Shown here piece after piece: positions 17,556 to 26,916 of a stretch of DNA of 64,000 bases (position 1 is its first letter; every line of letters begins with the position of its first letter). This DNA is from Opitutaceae bacterium (GTDB taxonomy: Bacteria > Verrucomicrobiota > Verrucomicrobiia > Opitutales > Opitutaceae), in contig PLTZ01000035.1 in the NCBI GenBank assembly GCA_003164715.1, forward strand, positions 30,428 through 94,427, read 5' to 3'. The notes beneath the pieces were generated by a model. It did not search any database. It saw nothing but the letters and a program-made list of their open reading frames with translations, and was not told the DNA's origin. Made by a program: the position numbers and the translations under genes.

Positions 17556-20500
17556 ATGGCGGAAAGCTCCGAGACGATTGTCGTTACTACACACATGAGC
17601 CGTTCCCGTCTCGTCTCACCGAGCAGCCTACCCCTTGCGGCCCTCGCCGCTCTTTTCCTGGGCCCGGGCCGTCCTTTGACCGCGCAAACGGTCTACACGT
17701 CCTATGACTTCGTCACCTTGGCGGGCACGGCGAACGCCACGGGCAGCGCGGACGGCAAGGGCCCGGCCGCGCAGTTCAATGGGCCCGAGGGCGTTGCCGT
17801 CGACGGGAGCGGTAACGTCTACGTCGCCGACCGCTACAACAACATCATTCGAAAGATCGCCCAGGGGGGCGTCGTGACCACCCTGGCGGGCACGGCGGGC
17901 GTCTCCGGCAGCGCGGATGGCACGGGTGCCGCCGCTCAGTTCAAGGGCCCGATCGGCATTGCGGTGGACGCGAGCGGCACTGTTTACGTCGCCGACACCG
18001 GCAATTTCACGGTTCGCAAGATCACGGCGGGCGGGGTGGTAACGACCCTCGCCGGCACGGCGCGCACCGCGGGCTCGGCCGACGGCACGGGCCCCGCCGC
18101 ACAATTCGAGGCACCCCTTTGCGTTGCGGTGGACGGGAGCGGCAACGTCTATGTTACCGACAGCTTAAGCAACACTATCCGCAAGATCACGCCCGGGGGC
18201 GTGACCTCGACCTTGGCGGGCACGGCGGACGCCAGGGGCAGCGCGGACGGCACGGGTCCGGCCGCGCAGTTTAGTTCACCCTCCGGAATCGCGGTGGACG
18301 GAGACGGGAACGTCTATGTCGCCGACATGTACAATTGCACGATCCGCAAGATCACGCCCGACGGCGTGACAACGACCGTGGCGGGAACGCCGGGCAAGGC
18401 GGGCTCCTCCGACGGCATAGGGTCCGCCGCGTTGTTCTTCGAGCCCTTTGGCGTGGCGGCGGACGCGAGCGGCAATCTCTTTGTCACGACCCCTGAGCTC
18501 AATATCGTCCAGAAGATCACGCCCGGGAGAGTCGTGACCACCATTGCGGGCATTGTGGCATATCGCGGAAGCGCGGACGGGACAGGGCCGGCCGCGCAAT
18601 TTGAGTATCCCGATGGCGTCGCCGTGGACGGAAGTGGAAACGTGTATGTCGCGGATTCCAATGCCGGCACGGTTCGAACCGGATTCCCCGTAGTCCAGTC
18701 CCCCGCCACGGTGAGCCTGGGTAACCTGAACCAAAGGTACGACGGCACCGCGAAGAGCGTATCGGTCGTCACGTCTCCCGCCGGTCTCGCGACCCTTGTG
18801 CTCTACGGCGGCAGTCCCACCGCGCCAACGGGCGTCGGCGAGTACAGCGTCTTTGCGACCATCGTGGATCCAGCCTACACCGGCTCCGCAACCGCCGCCC
18901 TCACGATCGGTCCGGGGTTCACCACGCAGACGCCCACCATAATGAGGCACTCGCAGCCGGGCGGAAGCTTCCTGTGGGCCATCGCGCCCGGCCCCGCCGG
19001 CCTTGTGACGGTGGGCACCGGCGGCACGATTCTTAGCTCACCGGATGGCGTGACCTGGATGCGCCGCGACTCGGGCACCACCAACTGGCTCGTGGGCGTC
19101 ACCTACGGGGCCGGCCAATACGCCGCGGTGGGCGACAATGGAACCGTGCTGCTCTCCGCCGACGGGGCCACCTGGCTCAGCGTGGCGCAGTCGGCCACGG
19201 CGGAGCGGCTCAACAACGTGATTTATGCCGCCGGCCAGTACGTCGCCGTCGGCGAAGGGGGCGCCGTCATCACCTCGCCGGATGGCCGCACGTGGACGGC
19301 GCGCAGCTCGGGCGTGACCGGTTGGCTCCGCGGGCTGACCTACGTAGGCCCGCTGAGCTACCAGTACGGGTATTTTACGGATTATTCCACCGGAACGATG
19401 CCGGCACGGTTTGTGGCTTCAGGTCAAGGGGGTGCGATCATCAGCTCGCAGGACGGAATCACGTGGAGCAACGAGGGCTCCCTGCATGGCAACAGCCCGT
19501 CGATCATCGGAGAGGACCTGGAGGCGCTCGTGACCACCCAATCCGCGGAATTCGCTGCGGTCGGAGCCGACGGGACCGTGGTCAACAATCAGTGGATTCA
19601 AATGGACGGAACGGCTGCCCTTGCCGGGCTCATGCCCCCCCTGGAATACATCGACGTCTCCTCGATCTACATCCCGGTCGATTTTCGCGGCCTGGTTCAG
19701 GGCGCAAGCGCCCTTTTTGCGACGGGCGAGAACGGCACGATCGCGACCGTTTCCGTCAATAATGGCTATGGCATCGGGCCCTGGGAGCAGGTCCCCTCCG
19801 GCACGACCGCGGACTTGGTCGGCGGCGTTGCGATCGGCGACTCCGTCTTTGTCGTCGGCGATGGCGAGACCATTCTCCAGCTCATGGCGCCCTACGACAG
19901 CCGGCTGATCAACCTGTCGTGCCGCGCACAGGTGGGGGCGGGCGCGAATGTCCTGATCGCCGGATTCGTTGTCGGCGGAAAGGCAACGGCAGGCGCGAAC
20001 CCCCTGCTGATTCGCGGTTCGGGGCCCGCCCTCTCACCCCTGGGAGTACCGGGTACGCTTCCCGATCCCGAGCTCCAGCTCTACGCCACTGCCTCGGGGA
20101 ACAGCCTGTTGGCGTCGAACACCGGCTGGGGAGGCACGATGGAACTCTCGAATGCGGCGGCGGAATTGGGCGCCTTCGCGTGGGCCGACCCCAAGAGCCA
20201 TGACACGGCGCTTCTCGAGACCCTTCCGATCGGCTCCTTCACAGCGAATATCTCCGGGGAGTCGGGGGACGCCGGAGTCGCCCTGGCGGAGATCTACGAC
20301 GCCACGGCCGGCGCAAGCATCGGCCCGGCGACCCCGAGGCTCGTCAACCTTTCGGCGCGCTCCCTAGTGGCACCCGGGGCGAACATCCTGATCGCAGGAT
20401 TTGTGGTGGGGGGATCGACTCCGAAGACGGTCCTCATTCGCGCCTCGGGCCCGGCGCTCGCTCCCTTTGGCGTCACCGGAACGCTTCCCGACCCCAAGCT

Positions 20501-20735
20501 GCAGATCTTTGGCCCGGTATCGGGAAGCCCTCCCCTGGCGACGAACACCGGCTGGGGTGGCGACGCGCAAATAACGACGGCGGCGTCCTGGGTCGGCGCG
20601 TTTTCCTGGGGGGGTTCGGCAACTCCGGACTCCGCGGTCCTCATCACGCTTCCGCCGGGGCCGTATACGGCGGAGGTATCGGGGGCAAGCGGCGATGGCG
20701 GCGTGGCCCTCGTCGAGGTTTACGAAGTGCAGTGA
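17556..20735 (+). CDS. Large secreted NHL-repeat/MBG/BNR mosaic protein with duplicated C-terminal module
   Basis: 1059 residues in four parts. Residues about 45-375 hold six NHL-type repeats of about 55 residues (LAGTA..GSADGTGPAAQF..P.GVAVD.SGNVYVAD....IRKI), predicted to form a beta-propeller. Residues about 380-455 resemble an MBG/YDG domain. Residues about 460-780 carry BNR/YCF48-like repeats (SPDGVTW, SADGATW, SPDGRTW). Two copies of a module starting RL(I/V)NLS and containing ANxLIAGFVVGG follow, at about 782-926 and 927-1059. A GGAGG sits seven bases before the ATG at 17556, favouring that start, although the signal peptide (RLVSPSSLPLAALAALFLG) fits better after the ATG at 17595. Function is unknown; probably extracellular binding. 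Confidence 0.85.
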   Translation: MAESSETIVVTTHMSRSRLVSPSSLPLAALAALFLGPGRPLTAQTVYTSYDFVTLAGTANATGSADGKGPAAQFNGPEGVAVDGSGNVYVADRYNNIIRKIAQGGVVTTLAGTAGVSGSADGTGAAAQFKGPIGIAVDASGTVYVADTGNFTVRKITAGGVVTTLAGTARTAGSADGTGPAAQFEAPLCVAVDGSGNVYVTDSLSNTIRKITPGGVTSTLAGTADARGSADGTGPAAQFSSPSGIAVDGDGNVYVADMYNCTIRKITPDGVTTTVAGTPGKAGSSDGIGSAALFFEPFGVAADASGNLFVTTPELNIVQKITPGRVVTTIAGIVAYRGSADGTGPAAQFEYPDGVAVDGSGNVYVADSNAGTVRTGFPVVQSPATVSLGNLNQRYDGTAKSVSVVTSPAGLATLVLYGGSPTAPTGVGEYSVFATIVDPAYTGSATAALTIGPGFTTQTPTIMRHSQPGGSFLWAIAPGPAGLVTVGTGGTILSSPDGVTWMRRDSGTTNWLVGVTYGAGQYAAVGDNGTVLLSADGATWLSVAQSATAERLNNVIYAAGQYVAVGEGGAVITSPDGRTWTARSSGVTGWLRGLTYVGPLSYQYGYFTDYSTGTMPARFVASGQGGAIISSQDGITWSNEGSLHGNSPSIIGEDLEALVTTQSAEFAAVGADGTVVNNQWIQMDGTAALAGLMPPLEYIDVSSIYIPVDFRGLVQGASALFATGENGTIATVSVNNGYGIGPWEQVPSGTTADLVGGVAIGDSVFVVGDGETILQLMAPYDSRLINLSCRAQVGAGANVLIAGFVVGGKATAGANPLLIRGSGPALSPLGVPGTLPDPELQLYATASGNSLLASNTGWGGTMELSNAAAELGAFAWADPKSHDTALLETLPIGSFTANISGESGDAGVALAEIYDATAGASIGPATPRLVNLSARSLVAPGANILIAGFVVGGSTPKTVLIRASGPALAPFGVTGTLPDPKLQIFGPVSGSPPLATNTGWGGDAQITTAASWVGAFSWGGSATPDSAVLITLPPGPYTAEVSGASGDGGVALVEVYEVQ

Positions 20736-21051
20736 TCTAGCGTTCTCGATGCCGGGAATATCTCCATCAGGGGATCCTCAGGAATTACGCGGCTCAGGGC
20801 ATCCGAATTCCCCCAGGGGATTGAGTCTGTCGTTTAGACCCCGCGCACGGCGGAGTCCCCTCATCGTTGACGCCGGCAGACCGTGGGAGTAAGGCCGAGC
20901 TCCTTTCGAGAGAACGGTGCGAATTGGCTCGGGTTGGCGTAACTGACTTCGCATAAGAGGTGGAAAGGCTGACGGGGCTCTCAATAGGCTCCCGCATGGG
21001 CCCAGTCGCTGCTATCGTTGCCGCACATCATCAATCGGAGGAACCCATCTC
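20736..21051. other. Intergenic region without recognised features
   Basis: About 315 bases between the NHL mosaic gene and the cupin gene. No family-like frame, hairpin with T-run or promoter pair stands out. The last bases carry the GGAGGA ribosome site of the cupin gene. Confidence 0.5.
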
Positions 21052-21447
21052 ATGGACATCAAACGAAGTGGCTCGCAACCCTCAGCCAAAGGACCCGCGG
21101 ATTGGTTCACGGGCACCGTGCGCATTGACCCGCTGTTTCCAGCGACGGATCCGGCCCGCGCGGGAGGAGCAAGCGTCACGTTCGAGCCGGGCGCTCGGAC
21201 CGCATGGCACACGCATCCGCTGGGCCAGACCCTGATTGTGGCGGCCGGCTGTGGCAGGGCGCAGCGCTGGGGAGGTCCGATCGAGGAAATCCGGCCGGGC
21301 GACGTGGTCTGGTTCCCTCCGGGCGAGAAGCACTGGCACGGCGCCGCGCCCACCACGGCCATGACGCACATCGCCATCCAGGAATACTTAAACGGGAAAC
21401 CCGTGGACTGGATGGAGAAGGTGAGCGACGAACAATACCAGGCGTGA
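21052..21447 (+). CDS. Small single-domain cupin protein
   Basis: 131 residues. Cupin motif 1 is visible as [16 protein letters not shown] (His53, His55, Gln59) and motif 2 as [16 protein letters not shown] (His94), giving a likely metal site. The sequence pattern ([19 protein letters not shown]) matches stand-alone cupins of the type annotated as carboxymuconolactone-decarboxylase-associated or hydroxynitrile-lyase-like proteins; the real reaction is unknown. A good GGAGGA site lies ten bases before the ATG. It appears to be a single-gene unit. Confidence 0.85.
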   Translation: MDIKRSGSQPSAKGPADWFTGTVRIDPLFPATDPARAGGASVTFEPGARTAWHTHPLGQTLIVAAGCGRAQRWGGPIEEIRPGDVVWFPPGEKHWHGAAPTTAMTHIAIQEYLNGKPVDWMEKVSDEQYQA

Positions 21448-21450
21448 CCG

Positions 21451-21471
21451 AGGCCCCTCGGTTCGGGGCCT
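21451..21471 (+). terminator. Stem-loop after the cupin gene
   Basis: AGGCCCC (21451-21457) pairs perfectly with GGGGCCT (21465-21471) around a seven-base loop, three bases after the cupin stop codon. There is no T-run after it, so it is at best a weak terminator or an RNA-stabilising hairpin. Confidence 0.35.
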
Positions 21472-21714
21472 GTGTGACGCTGCTCACTGCCGCTCACCCG
21501 ATACCCGCCTCTCGCAATAGGGATACGCGTCTGCTGCGGGGCCCCGTTTGCGTGCGGGCCAGCCACAAACATGCAGGCGAACACGAGGCATCCCAATGTC
21601 GGGTCACCCTGATGAGGCTCGGCAGGGTCTGCCGTTGGCCGTCGACGTTCCGATGCTTGTGGTTTCCCGCCCGAGCGCCAACCGTCGTGCCCACGGCGCG
21701 TTAGCCCCCGCGAT

Positions 21715-24009
21715 ATGAACCACCGGCAGCTCCATCGTTGTGCCCTTTCCCTGCTCGCCATGCCCATCGCATTCACTCTGCGGGCCGGCGACGTTGCGCC
21801 GGACGCCGGGTCCGGTGTGCCGCGGGCCGGGGCAGAGTGGCAACAGTCGCGGGTGGGCGGCGGCGGCTACATCACGGGACTGATCGCGGACCCGAACACA
21901 CCGGGTCGCATCTGGGCGCGCTGCGACGTCGCAGGGGTGTTCCTGAGCGAGGACGGCGGCCGGAGCTTCCGCGCGATGAACCGGGGAATGACCGCCTCGT
22001 CCAGCCACTCGGTCGAGAGCTTCGCACTGAGCCCGCACGACCCGAACGTCCTTTTCCGCTGCTCCGGAGAGGCGCGCGCCGGGAAGAGCTTCGGCTTCAT
22101 CCATGGGTCCCGGGACGGAGGGAAGACCTGGAGCCTGCTCACCGAAGAGGCCGACTTTATCGGCAACGGCGAGACCCGCTACATGGGCGAAATGATCGCC
22201 GTCGATCCGTTCGACCCGAACACCGTCGTCGCGGCCAGCTTCTCGCGGGGAGTGTTCGCGAGCCATGACGGCGGGAGCCACTGGACGTGCACGGGCCTAA
22301 AGGGCGAGCCGCTCAAGTCCCTGGCGTTCCATCCGAGGATCCCCAACCGGCTCTACGTCGGCACGCTCCAGACCCTGGCCCATGCGGACTACCTCTTCCC
22401 GTCGGGCTACGGGCGCTCCCGGGTCGGCCGCCTCTATGTCTCCAATGACGGGGGCCGGACATGGAGCCTCCTCACCGAGGGGCCCGACCTCGCCTTTGCC
22501 GAGATCCAGTTCCCGTCCGAGGGCGACGACATCATCTACGCCGCGGCCGGAAAGTCGGGCCTCTTGAAGAGCGTCGACGGCGGACGCAGCTTTAGGCCGA
22601 TCAACGCGGGGCTTCCGGCCGCGGAATACCCGTGCGTGGCCATCGACCCGCGCGAGCCCCGCACCCTCTACACCGCCGCCTGCGTGGGGGCGGACGCGCC
22701 CGTGCCCGTCGTGCCCCTCTACGTGTCGCGCGACGGCGGGACCAGCTGGTCGCTGATCAAGGACTACAAGCCCTCCGACTTCACCGAGTACCCCTACCCG
22801 CCCGGGGACATCCGCCCGATCGGCTGGGCGATCGCCAAGGTGAGGGTGGACCCGTTCGACTCGCGGACGCTCTACATGAGCAACTGGTTCGGGGTCTCGG
22901 TGAGCCGGGACGGCGGGCAGCACTGGTCGGGCAACCATTACGAGGGGATCGAGAACATCTGCATCGAGAACGTGGTCGCCGACCCGATGAGGCCGGGCCG
23001 CTTCCTCTTCTCCGCGGCGGACATGACCATCGCCCGGAGCGACGACGACGGCCGCACCTTCAGGCCCTTCGCCGAGGTGCACCGTCCCGCCAATTACTAC
23101 TGCAGCACCTGCGCGGCCCCTTCGCGCTTCACCCAGGGGCTCGTCGTCTACGGGGTGAACAACAACGGCTCCCAGCACAGCGCCTTCTACCGCACCGACG
23201 ATGACGGGGCGACCGTGGCCTGCGTCCTTGAACTGCCCGCGGGCCTGATGATCCAGTCGATACGCGAGGACTGGGCCAGGCAGGGGTTCTTCCTCGCCAG
23301 CGTGGACGGCGAGCTCGGGAAGGGCGCGGGCCTCTACCGGACCGCCGACGCCGGAAGGAGCTGGGCCCGCCTGCCGGGCGGCGGCCTGCCCGCCCGCATC
23401 GGGCGAGTCCCCCAGGACCGCGAGTGGGTCGAGAACGAGCTGCTCTCGGTCGTATGGTACCAGACCAAGAACGCGTGCGGCACGAACCAGCTGCTGGGGG
23501 CGATCCCCGGCGAAGCCGACGGGTTCTACTGGGGGGAATGGACCGAGGGGCTCTTCAGGACCGGCGACGCGGGCAGGACCTGGACCGACATCTCCGCGGG
23601 CCTTCCGTTCAAGCGCAACCGGACCGCCACGCTCGTCTGCGTGGCCGCGGACCCAAACCACCCCCGGCGCGTCTATGCGGGCTTCATCGGCGAGGGTCTC
23701 TGGCGGAGCGAGGACAAGGGGGAGCGCTGGACGAAGGTGTTCCCGCAGGACGGCCGCCCCTTCAACGCGAGCTCGGTCGCGGTCGGCGGCCCGGGCGCGG
23801 ACGACCTCTACGTGTCCTGCGAGCCCCTCGGCCTGAGCCCCTGCCTGTCGGCGCTCCTGCACAGCGCGGACGGCGGCCGCACCTGGAGGGACCTCTACGA
23901 CCCGGGCCTGGGGGCCCTGCGCATCAAGACGATCGCCGTGAACCCCAAGACCGGCACCCTTGAGCTGGGCACCTGCGGGAACGGCACGTTCCGCGTCGTC
24001 CCAAGGTGA
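21715..24009 (+). CDS. Secreted GH74-like/BNR multi-propeller protein
   Basis: 764 residues with an N-terminal signal peptide (LLAMPIAFTLRAGD). The start of the mature protein, GGGGYITGLIADPNTPGRIWARCDVAGVF, closely resembles the first blade of GH74 xyloglucanases, where the Asp corresponding to Asp71 here is the catalytic base. Asp-box motifs (SEDGGRSF, SRDGGKTWS, SNDGGRTWS, SADGGRTWR) recur along the whole length, consistent with two seven-bladed propellers. A role on xyloglucan or another beta-glucan is an inference; sortilin-like or binding-only propellers share this architecture. The ATG at 21715 is used. GH5 and GH9 genes lie 32 kb to the right. Confidence 0.75.
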   Translation: MNHRQLHRCALSLLAMPIAFTLRAGDVAPDAGSGVPRAGAEWQQSRVGGGGYITGLIADPNTPGRIWARCDVAGVFLSEDGGRSFRAMNRGMTASSSHSVESFALSPHDPNVLFRCSGEARAGKSFGFIHGSRDGGKTWSLLTEEADFIGNGETRYMGEMIAVDPFDPNTVVAASFSRGVFASHDGGSHWTCTGLKGEPLKSLAFHPRIPNRLYVGTLQTLAHADYLFPSGYGRSRVGRLYVSNDGGRTWSLLTEGPDLAFAEIQFPSEGDDIIYAAAGKSGLLKSVDGGRSFRPINAGLPAAEYPCVAIDPREPRTLYTAACVGADAPVPVVPLYVSRDGGTSWSLIKDYKPSDFTEYPYPPGDIRPIGWAIAKVRVDPFDSRTLYMSNWFGVSVSRDGGQHWSGNHYEGIENICIENVVADPMRPGRFLFSAADMTIARSDDDGRTFRPFAEVHRPANYYCSTCAAPSRFTQGLVVYGVNNNGSQHSAFYRTDDDGATVACVLELPAGLMIQSIREDWARQGFFLASVDGELGKGAGLYRTADAGRSWARLPGGGLPARIGRVPQDREWVENELLSVVWYQTKNACGTNQLLGAIPGEADGFYWGEWTEGLFRTGDAGRTWTDISAGLPFKRNRTATLVCVAADPNHPRRVYAGFIGEGLWRSEDKGERWTKVFPQDGRPFNASSVAVGGPGADDLYVSCEPLGLSPCLSALLHSADGGRTWRDLYDPGLGALRIKTIAVNPKTGTLELGTCGNGTFRVVPR

Positions 24010-24106
24010 ACAGGGGGGCCGGATGGGCCCGGGGGCGTTCCTCCCGAACGGGCCGTGGCCCGGATAGGGCTTGCCGACCCGGAGGAATCCTTCCCAATCC
24101 CCACCC

Positions 24107-25519
24107 ATGAATGCACGACCTGGGTATCCCGTATGGAGCCGTATTCTGGCCGCAGTCTCGCTGTCGCTCGGGTCGGCGGCGTTCATCCCCGCTCGGGCTC
24201 AGGATGCGATCACGCCCGAGCTCCTGAGCGAAATGAAAGAGGCTTGCACGCCGGATGCTGCGTTCAAGTCCGTCCAGAACTCCCTGGCCCAGGTGGAGTC
24301 GTCGAAGGTGGCCGCCGACTTGCAGAAGATGAACTCGGTGGACTCCCATTTCTCCAACAAACTGCCCGACGAGGCGGTCACCGAGCAGGATGCGACCGGC
24401 CGCTGCTGGATGTTTTCCGCGCTCAACATCTTCCGGCGGGCGGCTGCCCAGCGCCTCAAGTCCGAGGAGTTCGAGTTCTCCCAGAACTATCTCTTCTTCT
24501 ATGACAAGCTCGAGAAATCCAATGTCTTCCTCGAAGCCATCATCCGGACGCGCAAGCTCCCGTCGACCGACCGGGGCGTCGAATGGCTGATGCGCAACAC
24601 CGTGCAGGACGGAGGCAACTGGCTCGGCTTTGTCGAGCTCGTCAGGAAATACGGCGTCGTCCCGAAGGACGTCATGCCGGAGACCTTCAGCTCGTCCAAT
24701 TCCCAAGGCGTCGACTCCGTCCTGGCGCTGCGCCTGAAGGTCGCGGCGGTGAGGATCCGCGCGGCCCAGAACGATGCGGAGATCGCGTCGCTCAGGCTGC
24801 AGGCCCTCAAGGATGCGTACCGCATCCTGGCGCTCAACTTCGGGATCCCCCCGACGCAGTTCAAATGGCGCTATGAGGACAAGGACAAGAAGCTCACGCC
24901 GTTTGCGACCTACACGCCGCAGCAGTTCTACCATGAGGTCGTCAACGACGCGCTGGACGACTACCTGGCGCTGTACTCGATCCCCACCCTCCCGTTCTAC
25001 AAGAGATACGAGATCGACCTGGACAAGGCGGTGGAGGACCGGCCGAACATGAACTTCGTCAACTGCCCGCTCGACACCCTCAAGGGCCTTGCGAAGGCCT
25101 GCCTGCTTGACAACCGGCCCGTCTGGTTCGGCTGCGCCGTCGAGCAGGAGAGCGTCAGGGACCGCGGCCTGATGATGCCCGGAATCTACGACTACGAGTC
25201 CATGTACCACATGGACCTGCAGCTGTCGCGAAAGGAGCTCTTCGAGACGTACTCCAGCACCCCGGACCACAACATGGTCTTCACCGGGATCGACCTAACC
25301 GACGGGAGGCCCGTGAAGTGGTTGGTCGAGAATTCCTGGGGGGAGAAGCCCGGGAAGAAGGGGTATTTTGTGATGACGGATGACTGGTTCGACCGGTATG
25401 TCCAGGTGATCGTGGTGCAGCGGAAATACATTCCGGCGCCGCTTCTCTCCGTCTTCGGCACCAAGCCCGAGACCCTGCCGCCGTGGGACCCGATGATGAG
25501 GGCCCTGGGCTACGAGTAG
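24107..25519 (+). CDS. Exported bleomycin hydrolase-type C1B cysteine peptidase
   Basis: 470 residues. The papain-like C1B triad is intact: Gln94 and Cys100 in TEQDATGRCWMFSALN, His388 in PDHNMVFTG and Asn409 in VENSWGE. Length and internal order match bleomycin hydrolase/aminopeptidase C, which is normally a cytoplasmic hexamer. Unlike those, this protein has a convincing signal peptide (RILAAVSLSLGSAAFIPARAQ), so it should work in the periplasm or outside. The frame is open 12 codons upstream from a TTG, but the ATG at 24107 is directly before the signal peptide. A GGAGG lies rather far upstream of it. Confidence 0.88.
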   Translation: MNARPGYPVWSRILAAVSLSLGSAAFIPARAQDAITPELLSEMKEACTPDAAFKSVQNSLAQVESSKVAADLQKMNSVDSHFSNKLPDEAVTEQDATGRCWMFSALNIFRRAAAQRLKSEEFEFSQNYLFFYDKLEKSNVFLEAIIRTRKLPSTDRGVEWLMRNTVQDGGNWLGFVELVRKYGVVPKDVMPETFSSSNSQGVDSVLALRLKVAAVRIRAAQNDAEIASLRLQALKDAYRILALNFGIPPTQFKWRYEDKDKKLTPFATYTPQQFYHEVVNDALDDYLALYSIPTLPFYKRYEIDLDKAVEDRPNMNFVNCPLDTLKGLAKACLLDNRPVWFGCAVEQESVRDRGLMMPGIYDYESMYHMDLQLSRKELFETYSSTPDHNMVFTGIDLTDGRPVKWLVENSWGEKPGKKGYFVMTDDWFDRYVQVIVVQRKYIPAPLLSVFGTKPETLPPWDPMMRALGYE

Positions 25520-25641
25520 CCTCAAGTGACGGGGGCGGCTGCGCCGGGCGCGGGAGGCCCCCGCCGCTCTTGAAATCAGGCGGAACCGGGTCTACCTTGA
25601 GTTAAGGCGTCGGCAGGAGACCGGCGTCGACCCCACCCGGC

Positions 25642-26820
25642 ATGAGCCCCACACCTAATCCGCGGCAAGCCCGCTTGCGGGCCTGCCTGCTGAGCGTGAT
25701 CGCGACGGCCTCGGTCTCCCTATCGGGAGCCGGACCCTTTAGCTCCATCTCCGACAGCGAGAGCCTCACGGCGGTCTCGTCGAGCGCGCACAACGGCTAT
25801 GTCCGCGCCCGGCAGGCAGACGGATCGTATCAGCCCGAGACGTTCGCGTTCGGCAACGGCCGCTTTCTCGAGGCGTTCCAGACCGACCAATTCTTGGTGA
25901 GCGATCCCACCATTGATACCGTGGGTTTCCCCGCCATCGCGCGGATGATCGCGAAGCCACTCGCCAGCCAGAACTACCTGCCCGCGCGAGATCCGAAATC
26001 GACGAACCTGCTGATCATGGTCACGTGGGGGCGGACCATCGGCGGCGTCAACATCAGTGACGGGAACCAGCGGGACTTCCTGAACTACAACAACGCGAAG
26101 CTGCTCGGCTTCGACTCCGAGGGCTCCATCCGCGCGATGCTGGACCCAAGCGCCGTCTTCTTCGGCAGGTCCTTCAGGTCGTACCTCCTCGCCAATGTGC
26201 ATTCCGACGTGCTGAGCGCCGTCGAGGAGAACCGCTACTTCGTGATCCTGAGGGCGTACGACTTCCAGTCGGCGTGGAAGCAGAGAAAGCTCAAGCTCCT
26301 CTGGGTGACGCGGTTCAGCCTCTCCGAACGCCGCCACGACTTTGAGCGGGACCTCCCGGCCATGGCGCAGGACGCCGCGCTGTATTTCGGCCAGGACACC
26401 TACGGGATTGTGATGAAGCCGATCCCCGAGGGCCAGGTGCACATCGGCGAAGTCAGGCAGATTGACGACCGGTCGGGCACGGAAGACCAGGGCAACTTCG
26501 ACCCGCGGTCGGGGGCCGCCGGCGACTGGCAGCGCACTTCGGCGGGCCCTCGCCTGATCCTCCACATTGAGCCGACCGGAAAGGCCTCCTTCGAGAGCCC
26601 GGGGCAGCACGTCACCGTCCCGTCTACCGTTTCAACGGACGGGGCCGAGGTCACGGTGAAGGTCCCGGGCTGGGGCATGATCATTCGGGGCACGGTAAAG
26701 GGGGACCGCATCAGCGGCACCCTCTGGCAATACGACCACAAGAATCCACTGACCCTGACCCGGATGGCCGCACCGGGTGGAGGGAACTCCGCTGAGAACG
26801 GAGACACTCTGGGCAAGTGA
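25642..26820 (+). CDS. Secreted protein of unknown function
   Basis: 392 residues that I do not assign to a named family. The N terminus (LRACLLSVIATASVSLSGAGP) is a signal peptide. The body contains MVTWGRTIGGVNISDGN, a region rich in aromatic and basic residues (KQRKLKLLWVTRFSLSERRHDFERDLPAM), and a C-terminal beta-rich segment (VTVKVPGWGMIIRGTVKGDRISGTLW) that looks like a small lipocalin-like or barrel strand set. The order suggests an envelope protein conserved in related genomes. It lies 120 bases after the peptidase gene on the same strand, so co-expression is possible. Confidence 0.75.
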   Translation: MSPTPNPRQARLRACLLSVIATASVSLSGAGPFSSISDSESLTAVSSSAHNGYVRARQADGSYQPETFAFGNGRFLEAFQTDQFLVSDPTIDTVGFPAIARMIAKPLASQNYLPARDPKSTNLLIMVTWGRTIGGVNISDGNQRDFLNYNNAKLLGFDSEGSIRAMLDPSAVFFGRSFRSYLLANVHSDVLSAVEENRYFVILRAYDFQSAWKQRKLKLLWVTRFSLSERRHDFERDLPAMAQDAALYFGQDTYGIVMKPIPEGQVHIGEVRQIDDRSGTEDQGNFDPRSGAAGDWQRTSAGPRLILHIEPTGKASFESPGQHVTVPSTVSTDGAEVTVKVPGWGMIIRGTVKGDRISGTLWQYDHKNPLTLTRMAAPGGGNSAENGDTLGK

Positions 26821-26916
26821 CCGAGCGGCCGCTGGCGACGGTTGCGACAGACCTTGGGCGCACGGGACTTTCCCGGTAGACCCTTGCCCGGGTGTCAAAA
26901 CTCGGCTCCACTTTCG

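Noticed and set aside
17720..18690. Regular repeats of about 165 bases that could suggest a CRISPR or satellite
   Set aside because: They are in-frame NHL protein repeats with third-position variation, not short identical repeats with unique spacers.
22297..24186. A 629-codon open frame antisense to the GH74-like gene
   Set aside because: Antisense shadow of a GC-rich gene; no domain-like segments or plausible start.
25520..25641. GGGGGC/GCCCCC pairing after the C1B peptidase gene as a terminator
   Set aside because: The stem is six base pairs with a long loop and no T-run follows.
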